Shown here in pieces: positions 17,385 to 27,169 of a DNA stretch of 64,000 bases (the stretch's first letter is position 1; the number at the start of each line of letters is the position of its first letter). The stretch covers positions 434,001-498,000 of the forward strand of contig JAQXDE010000035.1 in assembly GCA_029251525.1 (NCBI GenBank). The letters run 5' to 3'. A program made the position numbers and the translations under genes. The notes under the pieces are model-generated. The model was not told the DNA's origin and did no database searches. It was given only the letters and a program-made list of their open reading frames with translations. The stretch is from Saprospiraceae bacterium (lineage in GTDB: Bacteria > Bacteroidota > Bacteroidia > Chitinophagales > Saprospiraceae).

Positions 17385-19256
17385 TTATTTTCCAATCCGA
17401 ATTTCACTACTACCCATCACTTTAATTATTCCTTTAACAAAATCTTTCTCCTCTGCTTTATAAATATTTTCAATATAAGTTTGCGGATTTCGATCAATGT
17501 ATGGGAACCAAGTACTGTGAATTTGAATCATCACTTTGTGACCTTTTTTAAAAGTGTGTAAAATATCTTGAAGCGGAATATTTACTGATTCCATTTCACC
17601 CGGAGTAAATGGTTCTGGTTTTTCGAAGCTATTCCTAAATCGTCCTCTAAATACTTCTGAGCGAACTAATTGCTGATAACCTGCCATGGTAACATAATCA
17701 GGAGTAGCTTTAGTTGCTTTTGCGTTAGCAGGATAAACGTCAATTAATTTGACAACAAAATCAGCATCAGTTACAGAGAGAATAACATTTAGTTTCGCTA
17801 AAATTTCTCCAGAGAGTGTGAAGTCTTCTAATAAAGTATCAGTTGAAAAAGTCAAAACATCAGGACGCATAGAAGCATGTCTTTGATCATCTGTCATAAA
17901 TGGCCTTGGTGTGAAACGTACCGGTATGATTTCTGAGCGATACGGAACCGGCTTATTTGGATCACTTAAATAATCAAATGCAGCATCAGTATCAACTGGT
18001 TGATTGACAGTTAATTTTCCACTCTTTTCAAAACGTAATGAAACTGGTAAATTATTTTTTGGAGGCCATATATCAAATTTTTTCCATTCCTTAATTCCTG
18101 TATCAAACATAAATGCTTCAGGTAAATTTAGGTTTCCTTCCTGTTTTAAATGATGCCGAAAAAAAGGTTCCTCTATATTTTTTTGATAGTAGGTAGAAAT
18201 ACTATCGCCAAAGTAAATATGATTGACTGATTGCATTCCTTTTTCTCTTGCCCAATCTCCATGACTCCAGGGTCCCATCACAATTGTATTTTTTATTCCT
18301 GGATTGTTGGCCTCTAAATTTTTGTAAATATTTAATGGACCATATAAATCCTCTGCATCAAACCAACCACCTACAGTCATCACAGCATGGTCTATCTCTT
18401 TTAGATGAGGAAGAATAGATCTTTTTTGCCAAAATTCATCATAATTTGGATGTTCAACTATTTGTTCCCAAAAGAAGTTTTGTGGATAAATTTTCTCTGT
18501 AACATTTTTCAAAGATCCAATACCCAAATTATATTCATAGCCATTTGATGGGTCACCTGCTTTTTCAAATGGATCCCATTCATGCTCATACCAACTCTTG
18601 GTTGTGGGCATTTCTTTGTTGACCCCAAAAACTGGGAAAGCATACAAGTAACTTTGCAAAAATGCCCCCATATGGTGAAAGTCATCAAAAAAGAAATCCG
18701 CAATAGGAGCTTGAGGGGAAGATGCTTTCAATGCAGGGTGAGCTTCTGGTAATGCAGCGGCTGTATAGAATCCCGGATATGAAATCCCCCATTGTCCAAC
18801 ACGCCCATTGTGATTTTTTAGATTTTTCATCAACCAATCTACTGTATCATATGTGTCAGAGCTTTCATCAATATCTTTTTTGTTTTTGAATTTATTTCCT
18901 TTTATATGTGGTCTCATATTGTCAAACCTTCCTCCTGACATCCATCGACCTCGAACATCTTGATAAACGAAAATGTATTTGTCACGCATTAAAAAACTAT
19001 TAGGACCTAAACGTTTTTTATATTCTCCTTCTTTGTAAGGCCGGACACTGTAGCAAGTTCTCTGCAAAAGAACAGGGTATAATTGACTTCTGTCTTTTGG
19101 TGAATAAATTACTGTATATAGTTTTACTCCGTCTCTCATTGGGATTTCAAAAACAGTCTTATCATAATTTTCCACAATGAAAGTGGAGTCAGGAATTTTT
19201 TGAGAATAAAGATTTATTGAAAAAAGAAAAGGCAATAAAAGGAAAATGTATTTCAT
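17385..19256 (-). CDS. secreted CocE/NonD-family (peptidase S15) hydrolase
   Basis: 623 residues. Sec signal (KYIFLLLPFLFSINLYSQ). Alpha/beta-hydrolase domain of the X-Pro dipeptidyl-peptidase/alpha-amino-acid ester hydrolase family: oxyanion-region tyrosine in QRTCYSVRPY, QDVRGRWMSGG, nucleophile S159 in QWGISYPGFY, an Asp in VGGWFDAEDLYGP and the His in GPWSHGDWAREKG. The C-terminal third is the jelly-roll PepX_C domain (KVMIQIHSTWFPYIDRNP). It acts in the periplasm or outside on acyl amino acid or peptide-like esters/amides, and the natural substrate cannot be read. The gene is monocistronic with its own terminator. Confidence 0.9.
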   Translation of the reverse strand: MKYIFLLLPFLFSINLYSQKIPDSTFIVENYDKTVFEIPMRDGVKLYTVIYSPKDRSQLYPVLLQRTCYSVRPYKEGEYKKRLGPNSFLMRDKYIFVYQDVRGRWMSGGRFDNMRPHIKGNKFKNKKDIDESSDTYDTVDWLMKNLKNHNGRVGQWGISYPGFYTAAALPEAHPALKASSPQAPIADFFFDDFHHMGAFLQSYLYAFPVFGVNKEMPTTKSWYEHEWDPFEKAGDPSNGYEYNLGIGSLKNVTEKIYPQNFFWEQIVEHPNYDEFWQKRSILPHLKEIDHAVMTVGGWFDAEDLYGPLNIYKNLEANNPGIKNTIVMGPWSHGDWAREKGMQSVNHIYFGDSISTYYQKNIEEPFFRHHLKQEGNLNLPEAFMFDTGIKEWKKFDIWPPKNNLPVSLRFEKSGKLTVNQPVDTDAAFDYLSDPNKPVPYRSEIIPVRFTPRPFMTDDQRHASMRPDVLTFSTDTLLEDFTLSGEILAKLNVILSVTDADFVVKLIDVYPANAKATKATPDYVTMAGYQQLVRSEVFRGRFRNSFEKPEPFTPGEMESVNIPLQDILHTFKKGHKVMIQIHSTWFPYIDRNPQTYIENIYKAEEKDFVKGIIKVMGSSEIRIGK

Positions 19257-20037
19257 GTTTTTTAATTTATTTTAAGGGTAAATTTAGTTAAAATACTTTG
19301 TTTATGGATAATAATTAGTCTAGCGAATGTTAAAGAAATAGTCACATGCATTTTAATTTAGGTGGTGATCTTTTTAATTCATCTAAATGTCAGTTATTCT
19401 TAAACTATAGTTAGGTTATAAAATTGATCAGGTAGAAATGATAAAGGAAATAACAGTAATGGTATTTAAAACCTATTAGAGACTTTTTTATAGAGTGTAG
19501 CAGTTGTAAATATTAGGATCATGAACTCTGTTTTTTATATTACTTCCATAAGGATTGATATTGGCATCTCGTTTTCCTATTTGTCTTTTTCCTTCATACA
19601 TTTCGCATAATCAGATTCATTCCTTTTTTTCCACTAATACTTGTGAAAGGTCGCCAATTATATCTTTTTCGAATTTAAAAGGTGTTTAAAAACATAAATA
19701 CTCGCTGAACTTCAATTCCTGTGATTTTTTCTCATAAAAAACAGTAAAATGTTAGTCCCTAATATTGGTTTTATAAGTTAGCTTGTTTTTAAGCGACTTT
19801 TTTTCATTAAATACCTCGTTACATAATAACAAATGTTTAAAACCTGTTTTGAAGGAGATAATTATGGAAAGCTTCAAAAAAAGCAAACAAAACTCTAAAT
19901 CATATTGTTTTTATGTAATCCAACAATGTAATTACATGTACTGCTAAACTGAAACATATTTTGAAAAACTCGTAAAGAATTAGTGGTGGATAACTAATTG
20001 TTTTTGATAAGTCAATCAAAATTAACAAATAATAAAA
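19257..20037. other. long intergenic region with a small gene remnant
   Basis: 781 bases between divergent genes. No intact gene and no clear RNA. The only coding-like stretch is the minus-strand fragment listed at 19488-19607. Confidence 0.4.
19488..19607 (-). pseudogene. coding-like remnant, unknown family
   Basis: A 39-codon minus-strand frame reads CEMYEGKRQIGKRDANINP, then YGSNIKNRVHDPNIYN. Just upstream, the frame one base off reads NESDYAKC, which would join smoothly to YEGKRQIG. The composition and the D/N/G/R-rich stretch look like a conserved C-terminus broken by a frameshift. I do not recognise the family. Confidence 0.35.
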
Positions 20038-20721
20038 ATGACATTAATTCCCGAAAGAACTGTTCAAAACAATGCCCAAGAATATTTAGAGAAGAAATAC
20101 CGTCGAAAAGCAAGAGGCAATCGGGTTTTTTCTAAAATAGAAATGGCTACAAAAAAGAAATATGGAAGTAAAAGAGCTGATGGATTTTTGGCATTTAAAC
20201 ATTACTTTTGGGGAAATATTGTGGTTAGTTTAGAAGCTAAATCTAAAAAAACATTACCTGCTCTCAAACCTTATCGGGATGAGTTTATTATGATAAAGAA
20301 CTGCCTAGAAATGGGTTTCTATTGTTGCCTAGGTTCAGGCGCTTTTTTTGCTTTTTTTAAAATGGATAATCTATTACTTCGATTTTTAATCCCTACCTAT
20401 ACTCTTTTGATTAGCGCTTTAATATATGGATTACTTACTTGGAGGAGCTATCGTCATCAAACAATGGATGTAATTGATCAACTTAAACAATACCCGGCTA
20501 ACGAAAAATGGTTAGCATTTTCGAAAGATAGCTTTGAATCTTTGAGTAAAAACAACCAAACTGATTTGAAGAAAATTTGTAAGGCAAGAGGAATCGGATT
20601 AATGCTTTACGGAAGAAAGATAAAAGTTATCCATAGACCCAGGTTTCATTGGAACTTAGGAAAAGATTTTATCAAATACTATAGTCGGGAAAAAGATGTC
20701 AGAGAAGCTTTAAAGAATTGA
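20038..20721 (+). CDS. membrane-anchored PD-(D/E)XK-like protein
   Basis: 227 residues. The first 70 residues carry a restriction-endonuclease-like signature: D48 in SKRADGFLAF and E66-A-K68 in VVSLEAKS, with the D-x17-ExK spacing and flanking hydrophobic strands of that fold; an N-terminal helix has a conserved-type Gln/Glu face. Two membrane helices follow (about 88-108 and 113-132), then a basic cytoplasmic tail. A nuclease core on a short two-helix membrane protein is uncommon. It is convergent with the AddB-like nuclease gene (21 nt apart), which may be coincidence. Nuclease activity is inference from the motif. Confidence 0.6.
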   Translation: MTLIPERTVQNNAQEYLEKKYRRKARGNRVFSKIEMATKKKYGSKRADGFLAFKHYFWGNIVVSLEAKSKKTLPALKPYRDEFIMIKNCLEMGFYCCLGSGAFFAFFKMDNLLLRFLIPTYTLLISALIYGLLTWRSYRHQTMDVIDQLKQYPANEKWLAFSKDSFESLSKNNQTDLKKICKARGIGLMLYGRKIKVIHRPRFHWNLGKDFIKYYSREKDVREALKN

Positions 20722-20742
20722 TAAATTATTTTAATTTAGTAG

Positions 20743-23484
20743 CTATTCTAAAACATCAATTAAAGTTCGATAATCGTCAAAAAACGCTCCACTATCCTTC
20801 ATTTCTAAAAGTTCAAATAAATTTCCTGAATATTCCTCTTCTAAGTCTATTTTAGTGTTTTCCGTTCTTACTTCGATTTGGCCTTTTTTTAGTTGAGCTA
20901 GTCTCCAGCTATATGTTTTTTTCATTTTCTCTAAAATGGATTGATTTATATTGATATGATCTGAATCTGGAGAAACTGCTTCTACTTCTTTAATTGCCAA
21001 TGAATTACGAGCAATCATTTTACCTTCTTCAAGGATAAAATAAGCGGTGTGAGCCCAAGTTTCATCAGATGTCAATAATTTAGAATACATCACGAGTTGT
21101 AGGTCCTCTTCGTTTTTTATCATCATTTTTCGTCGAGTTGCACCTCGCCACTTTAGATCTATTACTAATTTTTCGTTGCCTTTTTCTAACACTAAATCAG
21201 CTTTAGCTCTGATATCAATATGATTGAATTGACCTTGCAAATCCATCTCAGATTCAAAAACTTTCCATCCGTTTTTTTGTATCAGTGAGACTAAACTCCA
21301 GGAAGCATATTTTATTTTATTTAAAAAACGTATTCTCTCAGGACCTCTTCCGTACATTAACAAAACTGCTCCTTCTCTCGCAAGCAAGGAATTTGCTTTT
21401 GTGTCAATCCAAAGTTCAACTTGGCGTTTGTTCCAGCCTTGAAGGTCTTCTCTAAATAATAATTCAAAAAAACGATGTGATAGATTTCCCATCATTGTAG
21501 TATCTTGGACAATACTTAAAATAGAGGATTTGTGTAATTTTATTTTATGTCGGAAAACCCATTGGTAAGGGTAATAAAAGAGTGATTCTAAACTAGTGAA
21601 GGTTTCAAAATTTCGACCCGATTCATCTTGGTAATTAGGTAGTAATCTGCCAGGATTTTGAATATTAATAAAGGCCTTTGGGCGTCCAAAATTTTGTTTT
21701 TCTAACAGGATTTTTTCGGGAGTGTTGAAATGCTTTTTTATTAGTTCTTTTCCTTTTTCTGAGTCAACACTGAATGTAATAATGTCCATATTATTAAAGG
21801 TTGCTTCTAGGACATCATTTAGTGGATGGGGAAAAACTGGAGATCCATCAACCATTTCAGGCATCACTAAAATTAAACGTTTTTGGGTACTTAAAACTGG
21901 TCTGCTACGTTGCCAAATTAAAAGCCGATTCTTATCCTCAGGAGACATTAATATGACTTTATTTTTCCTCAAAAAGTCTAACTCTTTTTGATACCATCTA
22001 GAAAAAAAATGATCAGGTTCATTACTTGAAAAATTCCACCATACCAGATCATCTACACTATCTAATATAGCACTTGAATCATGGATAAATGGAAAATTTT
22101 CCATTTCAGTATCCCTAAATTGAATTGGAGATGGTTCATAAATTGTTCGGACAATTCTTTCTAGTTCAAGATTCGTTAAGTGAGTTTCAGAGTCAGGAAG
22201 TGCCATCAATAAATCTTTAACCCTGGTTGCTTGGCTACTTAAAACTTGCATGGAAGTATTTTTATCATTTGAATCTTTGAACTGTTGGTTTGCCCAGTTT
22301 TCCAAATAATTAAATATTACAATTGCTTCCACTTTTGGTACCTTTTGATCAATTCGGTATCTAGTTCTTCCAAACCAAAAATCATATTGATTTTTTATTT
22401 CTCTGATATCAATTGTGTTATCCTTTTTTGCTATCTCTTCTAAATTTTTAAAATAGTTAGAAGTCATTGCATGCCAACGATCACTATTTATTCCTGGGGT
22501 TTGAGCCATGACTCTAGCAATCTCTAATGCTAAATCATTAGCTAATGGCTTGACGGAAAGAGACACAAATTCTAATATTTTATATGGGTCAATTGGTTGC
22601 CATAAAAATGTGGTCACAAGTTTTAATATCTGTAAACTTGGTCGGGCTAAGGAAGCTGATAAAATTCCAAGACTTGGAAGCCCTTCTTGAATAAAAGCAT
22701 TATCTAAAGCTCTACTTTTTTCGGGGATCAAACAAACAGGATGAAATGATTTATTTTTCAGGAAAAAGTTAGCTAACCAAGCAGCAGCAAGTGTCTCTCT
22801 TTTTGATTTTATCAGCAATAAACTTCCGTCATTTTTTAAGGTATATTTTTTTACAATGGAAATGTCTTTTTTTAACACTTTTTGAAATACGGAAAGGTCT
22901 GAATATTCAGAATTTTTTAAATCCTGCTGACTTATTAATTGAGCACCATTAGCTTTTAGTTTTTTTAATAGAATCTGAAAATGTTGCGGAAGAAAATCTA
23001 AAGGTTCATTTAAGTTAATACGTGTAAAAGGCTGATTATGATTGTCTAAAAGTAAAATTACTTCCTTATATCGATCAGCAAATCCTGGTGATAATACTAG
23101 TTCATTCTCTTTACTTTTGAAAATATTTTCAATGGCAGCTATAGTTCTTAAACGCTGGGGGGTATTTGCGTCAAAGTCAAATTTCCATCCTGCTAACACT
23201 AATTCATCTCTCATTAAAAGCAGAGTAGTTGAAGTTGCAAATTGATCAGCATCAAATGAAACTTTGTAGAACGCATTGTCTTGATTTCTCAAATGAATTT
23301 GTAATGCTTGTCGGTATTGTTCGATTCTTAGATGCTCGTTGTTATTAGGATGACCTGACAAACCTAAATGTAATTCAAGGCAGTGAAGTAAACCTTGTTT
23401 TCCTAAATAAGAAGTGTTTCCAGTGGTTGTTTCACTTTTTGGGAAAACTAAATCATCTAATTGTAAACCGAAATGTATAGTCAT
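20743..23484 (-). CDS. AddB-like / RecB-family PD-(D/E)XK nuclease
   Basis: 913 residues. The N-terminal two thirds resemble a degenerate helicase of the AddB type with no Walker A motif visible. The C-terminal RecB-type nuclease domain shows D763, D776 and K778 (KADLVLE ... VIDLKWRG) and the QLVMYSKLL motif at about 795. The usual S-x-L-x-x-[FY]-x-x-C-P before the nuclease reads SLESLFYYPYQW here, so the first iron-sulfur cysteine of AddB is absent. Such proteins normally work with a UvrD-like AddA helicase in double-strand-break repair. No such helicase is in this window. Confidence 0.8.
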   Translation of the reverse strand: MTIHFGLQLDDLVFPKSETTTGNTSYLGKQGLLHCLELHLGLSGHPNNNEHLRIEQYRQALQIHLRNQDNAFYKVSFDADQFATSTTLLLMRDELVLAGWKFDFDANTPQRLRTIAAIENIFKSKENELVLSPGFADRYKEVILLLDNHNQPFTRINLNEPLDFLPQHFQILLKKLKANGAQLISQQDLKNSEYSDLSVFQKVLKKDISIVKKYTLKNDGSLLLIKSKRETLAAAWLANFFLKNKSFHPVCLIPEKSRALDNAFIQEGLPSLGILSASLARPSLQILKLVTTFLWQPIDPYKILEFVSLSVKPLANDLALEIARVMAQTPGINSDRWHAMTSNYFKNLEEIAKKDNTIDIREIKNQYDFWFGRTRYRIDQKVPKVEAIVIFNYLENWANQQFKDSNDKNTSMQVLSSQATRVKDLLMALPDSETHLTNLELERIVRTIYEPSPIQFRDTEMENFPFIHDSSAILDSVDDLVWWNFSSNEPDHFFSRWYQKELDFLRKNKVILMSPEDKNRLLIWQRSRPVLSTQKRLILVMPEMVDGSPVFPHPLNDVLEATFNNMDIITFSVDSEKGKELIKKHFNTPEKILLEKQNFGRPKAFINIQNPGRLLPNYQDESGRNFETFTSLESLFYYPYQWVFRHKIKLHKSSILSIVQDTTMMGNLSHRFFELLFREDLQGWNKRQVELWIDTKANSLLAREGAVLLMYGRGPERIRFLNKIKYASWSLVSLIQKNGWKVFESEMDLQGQFNHIDIRAKADLVLEKGNEKLVIDLKWRGATRRKMMIKNEEDLQLVMYSKLLTSDETWAHTAYFILEEGKMIARNSLAIKEVEAVSPDSDHININQSILEKMKKTYSWRLAQLKKGQIEVRTENTKIDLEEEYSGNLFELLEMKDSGAFFDDYRTLIDVLE

Positions 23485-23518
23485 ATTTTATGCTTAAAAA
23501 ATATTTTTTATGAAAGTC

Positions 23519-25156
23519 TTAATTGTCTTGTGGCTCCACAATTGGTCTTAGGTCGAAAACAAAAATACTATTTTCAAAACTACCCAAGGGATGTTTAATG
23601 AAATCTTTTAAATGTTCGTGTTTTAAATATTCTTCATCAGTTACGATCAAAAATTCAGCTCCCATTTTTTTAAACTGATAAAAGGTCCATGGAGTAAATG
23701 GCCGAGGTGAAATAGCATATTCGTTCCATCCTTTTAGGTTGAAATAATTCAAACTGAAGTTAGGGCTTATATCAGGAATGGAAATTACACTTTGAGGGTA
23801 TTCGATTCCAAGTTTTTTCAAAAAAACTCTAGCTTCTAGTTTTTTGGAATAACTTGGGTCATAGGACTTATTGAAAATATAGGATTCCTGGTATTTGTTA
23901 TCTATAAATTTTTGTGCATTTATCAAGTTGAATATAATAAAAATCAATATGACCGATTTAGTTAAAATATGATTTCCAACCTTCAAAAATTGATTTTTTA
24001 ATAAATAAAAAGAGGAGATAAATACTGAAGTAGGGAAAACCATCATCTCAATAGCGTAATACTCATGAACAAAGAATTGTCGGTAAAAAACGAGGAATGT
24101 TCCAATCATCCCAAGAAAAATGAAGAGGTTAAAAAAATATAAAATTTTAGGTTGCTTTTTCCTTAAAAATATAAGTAGAATTATAGCTAAACTAAAAATG
24201 ACATATCTAGAGATGCGATGATAATAATCAGGTGCTCCATCTATTGTTACCCATTGCCAAGTTTCAATAATAGCAGATTTTGAAAGTGACCAGATTGGTC
24301 GAGTTTTGGTAATGAAAATTGTGCAACTGTGTAGATCATTATAATATTTTACCCAAAAAATCCACGATATAATTATTGCAGAAACACTAAAAAATAGAAA
24401 AAGATTAATCCGTCCTCTTTTAAAAATTTTCCCTCGTTTTTTGAATTTGATTAGATGGAATTTTTCAAAAAAGAAGATTATCAAAATCGTTATGAATGGA
24501 ATTAAAACGGTCACTTTTAAAAGTCCTGCAAATAAGAAAGTTACACAACTAAAAAATAGCCATTTCTGTTTTTCTGTTTTAAAAAAATAATAGAAAAAGA
24601 GTGTGCCTGTTAAAGATAATCCTAATGCTGGAATATTTGGGATATAATTGAATCCATAAAAAGCAAGAATGGGAGATCCCATCAAAAGTAGAGGAACAGA
24701 AATAGCATAAAAAAGGTCATTAGTCAAATGTAAGGTTATCCTTGAAGCTGAAAAATATCCCAAACTTAAAATAGAAAAATTGACTAATCTTAAGATACCA
24801 TCATGTGGTTGAAATAGATTCCAAATGATAGCAGATAAATAATACAAGATTGGAAACTCGCTGGGACTTCCAAATCCTTCCCCAAATATATTATGATGTA
24901 TTCTTGGTTGAAAAAAATCCAATCCATGATTATAGTAAGTTTGAACGAAGGCACATGAATCTGTCTGTCTCCAGCTATGTGGACCGAATGGTGCGAAATT
25001 AAAAATCTCAAAATAATTGTAAAACCAACTCACTCCTAGGATGGATAGTAAAAATAAAATAACATGGATTACTCCTTTATTGCTCATCCATTTATTTTTA
25101 TTATTTACAAAGCGATTAATATTGATCATTCTGAGAGAAAACTTCTTATGGTTCAT
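23519..25156 (-). CDS. GT-C fold membrane glycosyltransferase
   Basis: 545 residues as drawn, with about eleven hydrophobic helices. The first extracytoplasmic loop has FAPFGPHSWRQTDSCAF and, further on, GFGSPSEFPILYYLSAI, a layout seen in dolichyl/undecaprenyl-phosphate sugar-dependent enzymes, though the acidic residues differ from the GT39-like gene at 4403. The start is uncertain: the ATG at 25156 gives a basic 23-residue leader, and the ATG at 25087 (MSNKGVIHVILFLL) starts just before the first helix. It lies 34 nt upstream of the nuclease gene on the same strand, so the two may share a transcript. Confidence 0.7.
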   Translation of the reverse strand: MNHKKFSLRMININRFVNNKNKWMSNKGVIHVILFLLSILGVSWFYNYFEIFNFAPFGPHSWRQTDSCAFVQTYYNHGLDFFQPRIHHNIFGEGFGSPSEFPILYYLSAIIWNLFQPHDGILRLVNFSILSLGYFSASRITLHLTNDLFYAISVPLLLMGSPILAFYGFNYIPNIPALGLSLTGTLFFYYFFKTEKQKWLFFSCVTFLFAGLLKVTVLIPFITILIIFFFEKFHLIKFKKRGKIFKRGRINLFLFFSVSAIIISWIFWVKYYNDLHSCTIFITKTRPIWSLSKSAIIETWQWVTIDGAPDYYHRISRYVIFSLAIILLIFLRKKQPKILYFFNLFIFLGMIGTFLVFYRQFFVHEYYAIEMMVFPTSVFISSFYLLKNQFLKVGNHILTKSVILIFIIFNLINAQKFIDNKYQESYIFNKSYDPSYSKKLEARVFLKKLGIEYPQSVISIPDISPNFSLNYFNLKGWNEYAISPRPFTPWTFYQFKKMGAEFLIVTDEEYLKHEHLKDFIKHPLGSFENSIFVFDLRPIVEPQDN

Positions 25157-25304
25157 TTTAAAAAGGCCAAGATAAAACTTAATTCTTAATTTAAGAGTTT
25201 AAGAATATAAAGAAGAGTGGTATATATAGTATTTATTATATATTTTTGATTGATCTTTGGCCTAATACGTAATCTCTTTTTTAATTAAAAAACGATTTCT
25301 AATT

Positions 25305-25775
25305 ATGAAAAAATGCTTTCAACTAACCTTCCTATGCTCAATGCTTTTTGTTTTGATTCCAGATGCTAATTCATTTGTGCTTGATGTAAAACCTAAAATA
25401 GAAAAGAGTGGGTCAGATGATTTTTCTGATGAACTATCTAAAACAAATCTTTCCAAAAAGCAAACTAGAAAATTAAAAAGAAAAAATAGAAAAGTAAAAA
25501 GGTTGGAAAAAAAAATAGCAATGTTTCAACATAAATGGGAGATGAGAGGAATGAAAAAAAGAATAATAAGGAATAATAAGCAAAGGAGATTTTTTGGAGG
25601 AGTAACGGATGATAGTAGATTCAGGATTGGAGTGTTATTGATTATTGCATCATTAGTAATTGGGGTCTTAGCAAGGGTGCCACTTTTCGGAGGATTATTC
25701 GGACTATTGTCTGGGCTTTGTGGATTAGTTGGAATAGTTCTGATTATTTTAGCATTTGTAGCATTTTATCAGTAA
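25305..25775 (+). CDS. hypothetical membrane protein with basic coiled-coil-like linker
   Basis: 156 residues, not recognised. A Sec-type signal (FLCSMLFVLIPDANS) is followed by a very basic, Lys/Arg-rich helical stretch (about 45-98) and by two hydrophobic, Gly/Leu-rich helices at the C-terminus (IGVLLIIASLVIGVLA, LSGLCGLVGIVLIILAF). The body would sit in the periplasm with the tail in the inner membrane. It stands alone and is convergent with the acyltransferase gene. Confidence 0.65.
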   Translation: MKKCFQLTFLCSMLFVLIPDANSFVLDVKPKIEKSGSDDFSDELSKTNLSKKQTRKLKRKNRKVKRLEKKIAMFQHKWEMRGMKKRIIRNNKQRRFFGGVTDDSRFRIGVLLIIASLVIGVLARVPLFGGLFGLLSGLCGLVGIVLIILAFVAFYQ

Positions 25776-25811
25776 CAAATTAGATCGATCCAATAATAGA
25801 TTATTTTATCT

Positions 25812-26927
25812 TTAATGATGGATCTTGTTTCTCCATTTTAGAAAAGGTTTTTCTAAAAAATGGAATGATAATACACTCACTATAACAGTTCCTCCAAAAG
25901 TCAAAATTATAAATATAATTATAGTAAACCAGTCATCTAGAAGTATATTTTCTTTTAAGAAATACTGGAATAAAAGATGGACAAAGATTAAATGATAAAC
26001 ATATAACCCAAAACTTATCCTTCCCAAATAGGATGTCAGATTTGTATCCTTAATTTTCAACTTAGATTTTGGTGGGATAAAAATGGCAATTAAACCTGTA
26101 AATATTATTGCAATTATTGTGGGACGAATTATCGAAAGAAAGAAAAGTTGTTCCGGTAAAATCTGGCTCTGGAATAAAACAAAAACAATTACTCCAAGTA
26201 TGTAAATATATTTTTTTAATAAGGAAATACTCTCTATAAACTTTACAACCCTATCATATTTTGTTGTAACCATCCAACCTAGTATTCCTCCGACTGCAAA
26301 GTAGTCCATATTTGTAAATAAATCATTTTGCTGGATTATTGAGTTTTGCCAAATTATGTGATCTAAATAACGTGCTGTCCAAGCTAAAAAAATACAAGAA
26401 AATAGGAATTCTAGAGTCCGTTTTTGGGGAATTAAGAAAAGTACAACCATCCAAGTAATATAAAAATGTTCCTCTATGCATAATGACCAAAAAACAGAAA
26501 GAGGAGTCGTTTTTGGAAAGTTGTCCATTAAAAGCATTTTATAGTTTTCCATAAATGTGAAAGAGAATTTCCAATCAAGATCGTATCCTCCACCTATCAT
26601 GTGGAATCCAATTGCATCTTTTATGTCATTTGGTAGTAGAAACGTAGTTCCAACTAAAAAAAAGAATATTGGGTATATCCGTAAACTTCGTCGAATGAAA
26701 AACTTTCGAAGGTTAATTTTCCCCTTTTGTGCTTTTTCAAAAACTAATAAGTATGTAATTAGGAATCCACTCAGAACGAAAAAGAAACTAACTCCAATTC
26801 CTCCTCCACTTTTTAAAAATGAAAAAAATGGAAATTGCCCTTGTAAGGGAATATGTAACAAATAAACCTTAAGAAAGGCAAAAAATCGAAGCGCGTCTAT
26901 AGTATGAAATCGTTTTTTTTGTTCCAT
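25812..26927 (-). CDS. acyltransferase family 3 (OafA/YrhL-type) membrane protein
   Basis: 371 residues with about ten helices. The N-terminus has the family start FHTIDALRFFAFLKVYLLHI with the conserved His, then GGIGVSFFFVLSGFLITYLL and RRSLRIYPIFFFLV. These are hallmarks of integral-membrane O-acyltransferases that put acetyl or other acyl groups on surface sugars. FWSLCIEEHFYITWM is the second family signature. The acceptor is probably a cell-surface polysaccharide or lipid, which is inference. It stands alone. Confidence 0.9.
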   Translation of the reverse strand: MEQKKRFHTIDALRFFAFLKVYLLHIPLQGQFPFFSFLKSGGGIGVSFFFVLSGFLITYLLVFEKAQKGKINLRKFFIRRSLRIYPIFFFLVGTTFLLPNDIKDAIGFHMIGGGYDLDWKFSFTFMENYKMLLMDNFPKTTPLSVFWSLCIEEHFYITWMVVLFLIPQKRTLEFLFSCIFLAWTARYLDHIIWQNSIIQQNDLFTNMDYFAVGGILGWMVTTKYDRVVKFIESISLLKKYIYILGVIVFVLFQSQILPEQLFFLSIIRPTIIAIIFTGLIAIFIPPKSKLKIKDTNLTSYLGRISFGLYVYHLIFVHLLFQYFLKENILLDDWFTIIIFIILTFGGTVIVSVLSFHFLEKPFLKWRNKIHH

Positions 26928-27169
26928 TTATATCAATTTAGGAATCTAACATCGACCGATAAAACCATCAAATTCCTTTTTTTAGACAAATTTAAAATAA
27001 TAATTAAGATGATTTTTTTCAAAAAACAGGTGATTGTGAAAAGATATATGCAAACGGCATCAAATTTGTTTATTTATAATGTGACTTAAGGTGAAAGATG
27101 TGCTTTGCACTTTTTCTTAATTAAATCAGTCAAAAGACTTATAAACCCAATAAAATCTAAACGAATAAG

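Noticed and set aside
26904-27089. 61-codon plus-strand frame between the acyltransferase and kinase genes
   Set aside because: It overlaps the start of the acyltransferase gene and has a random basic/hydrophobic composition.
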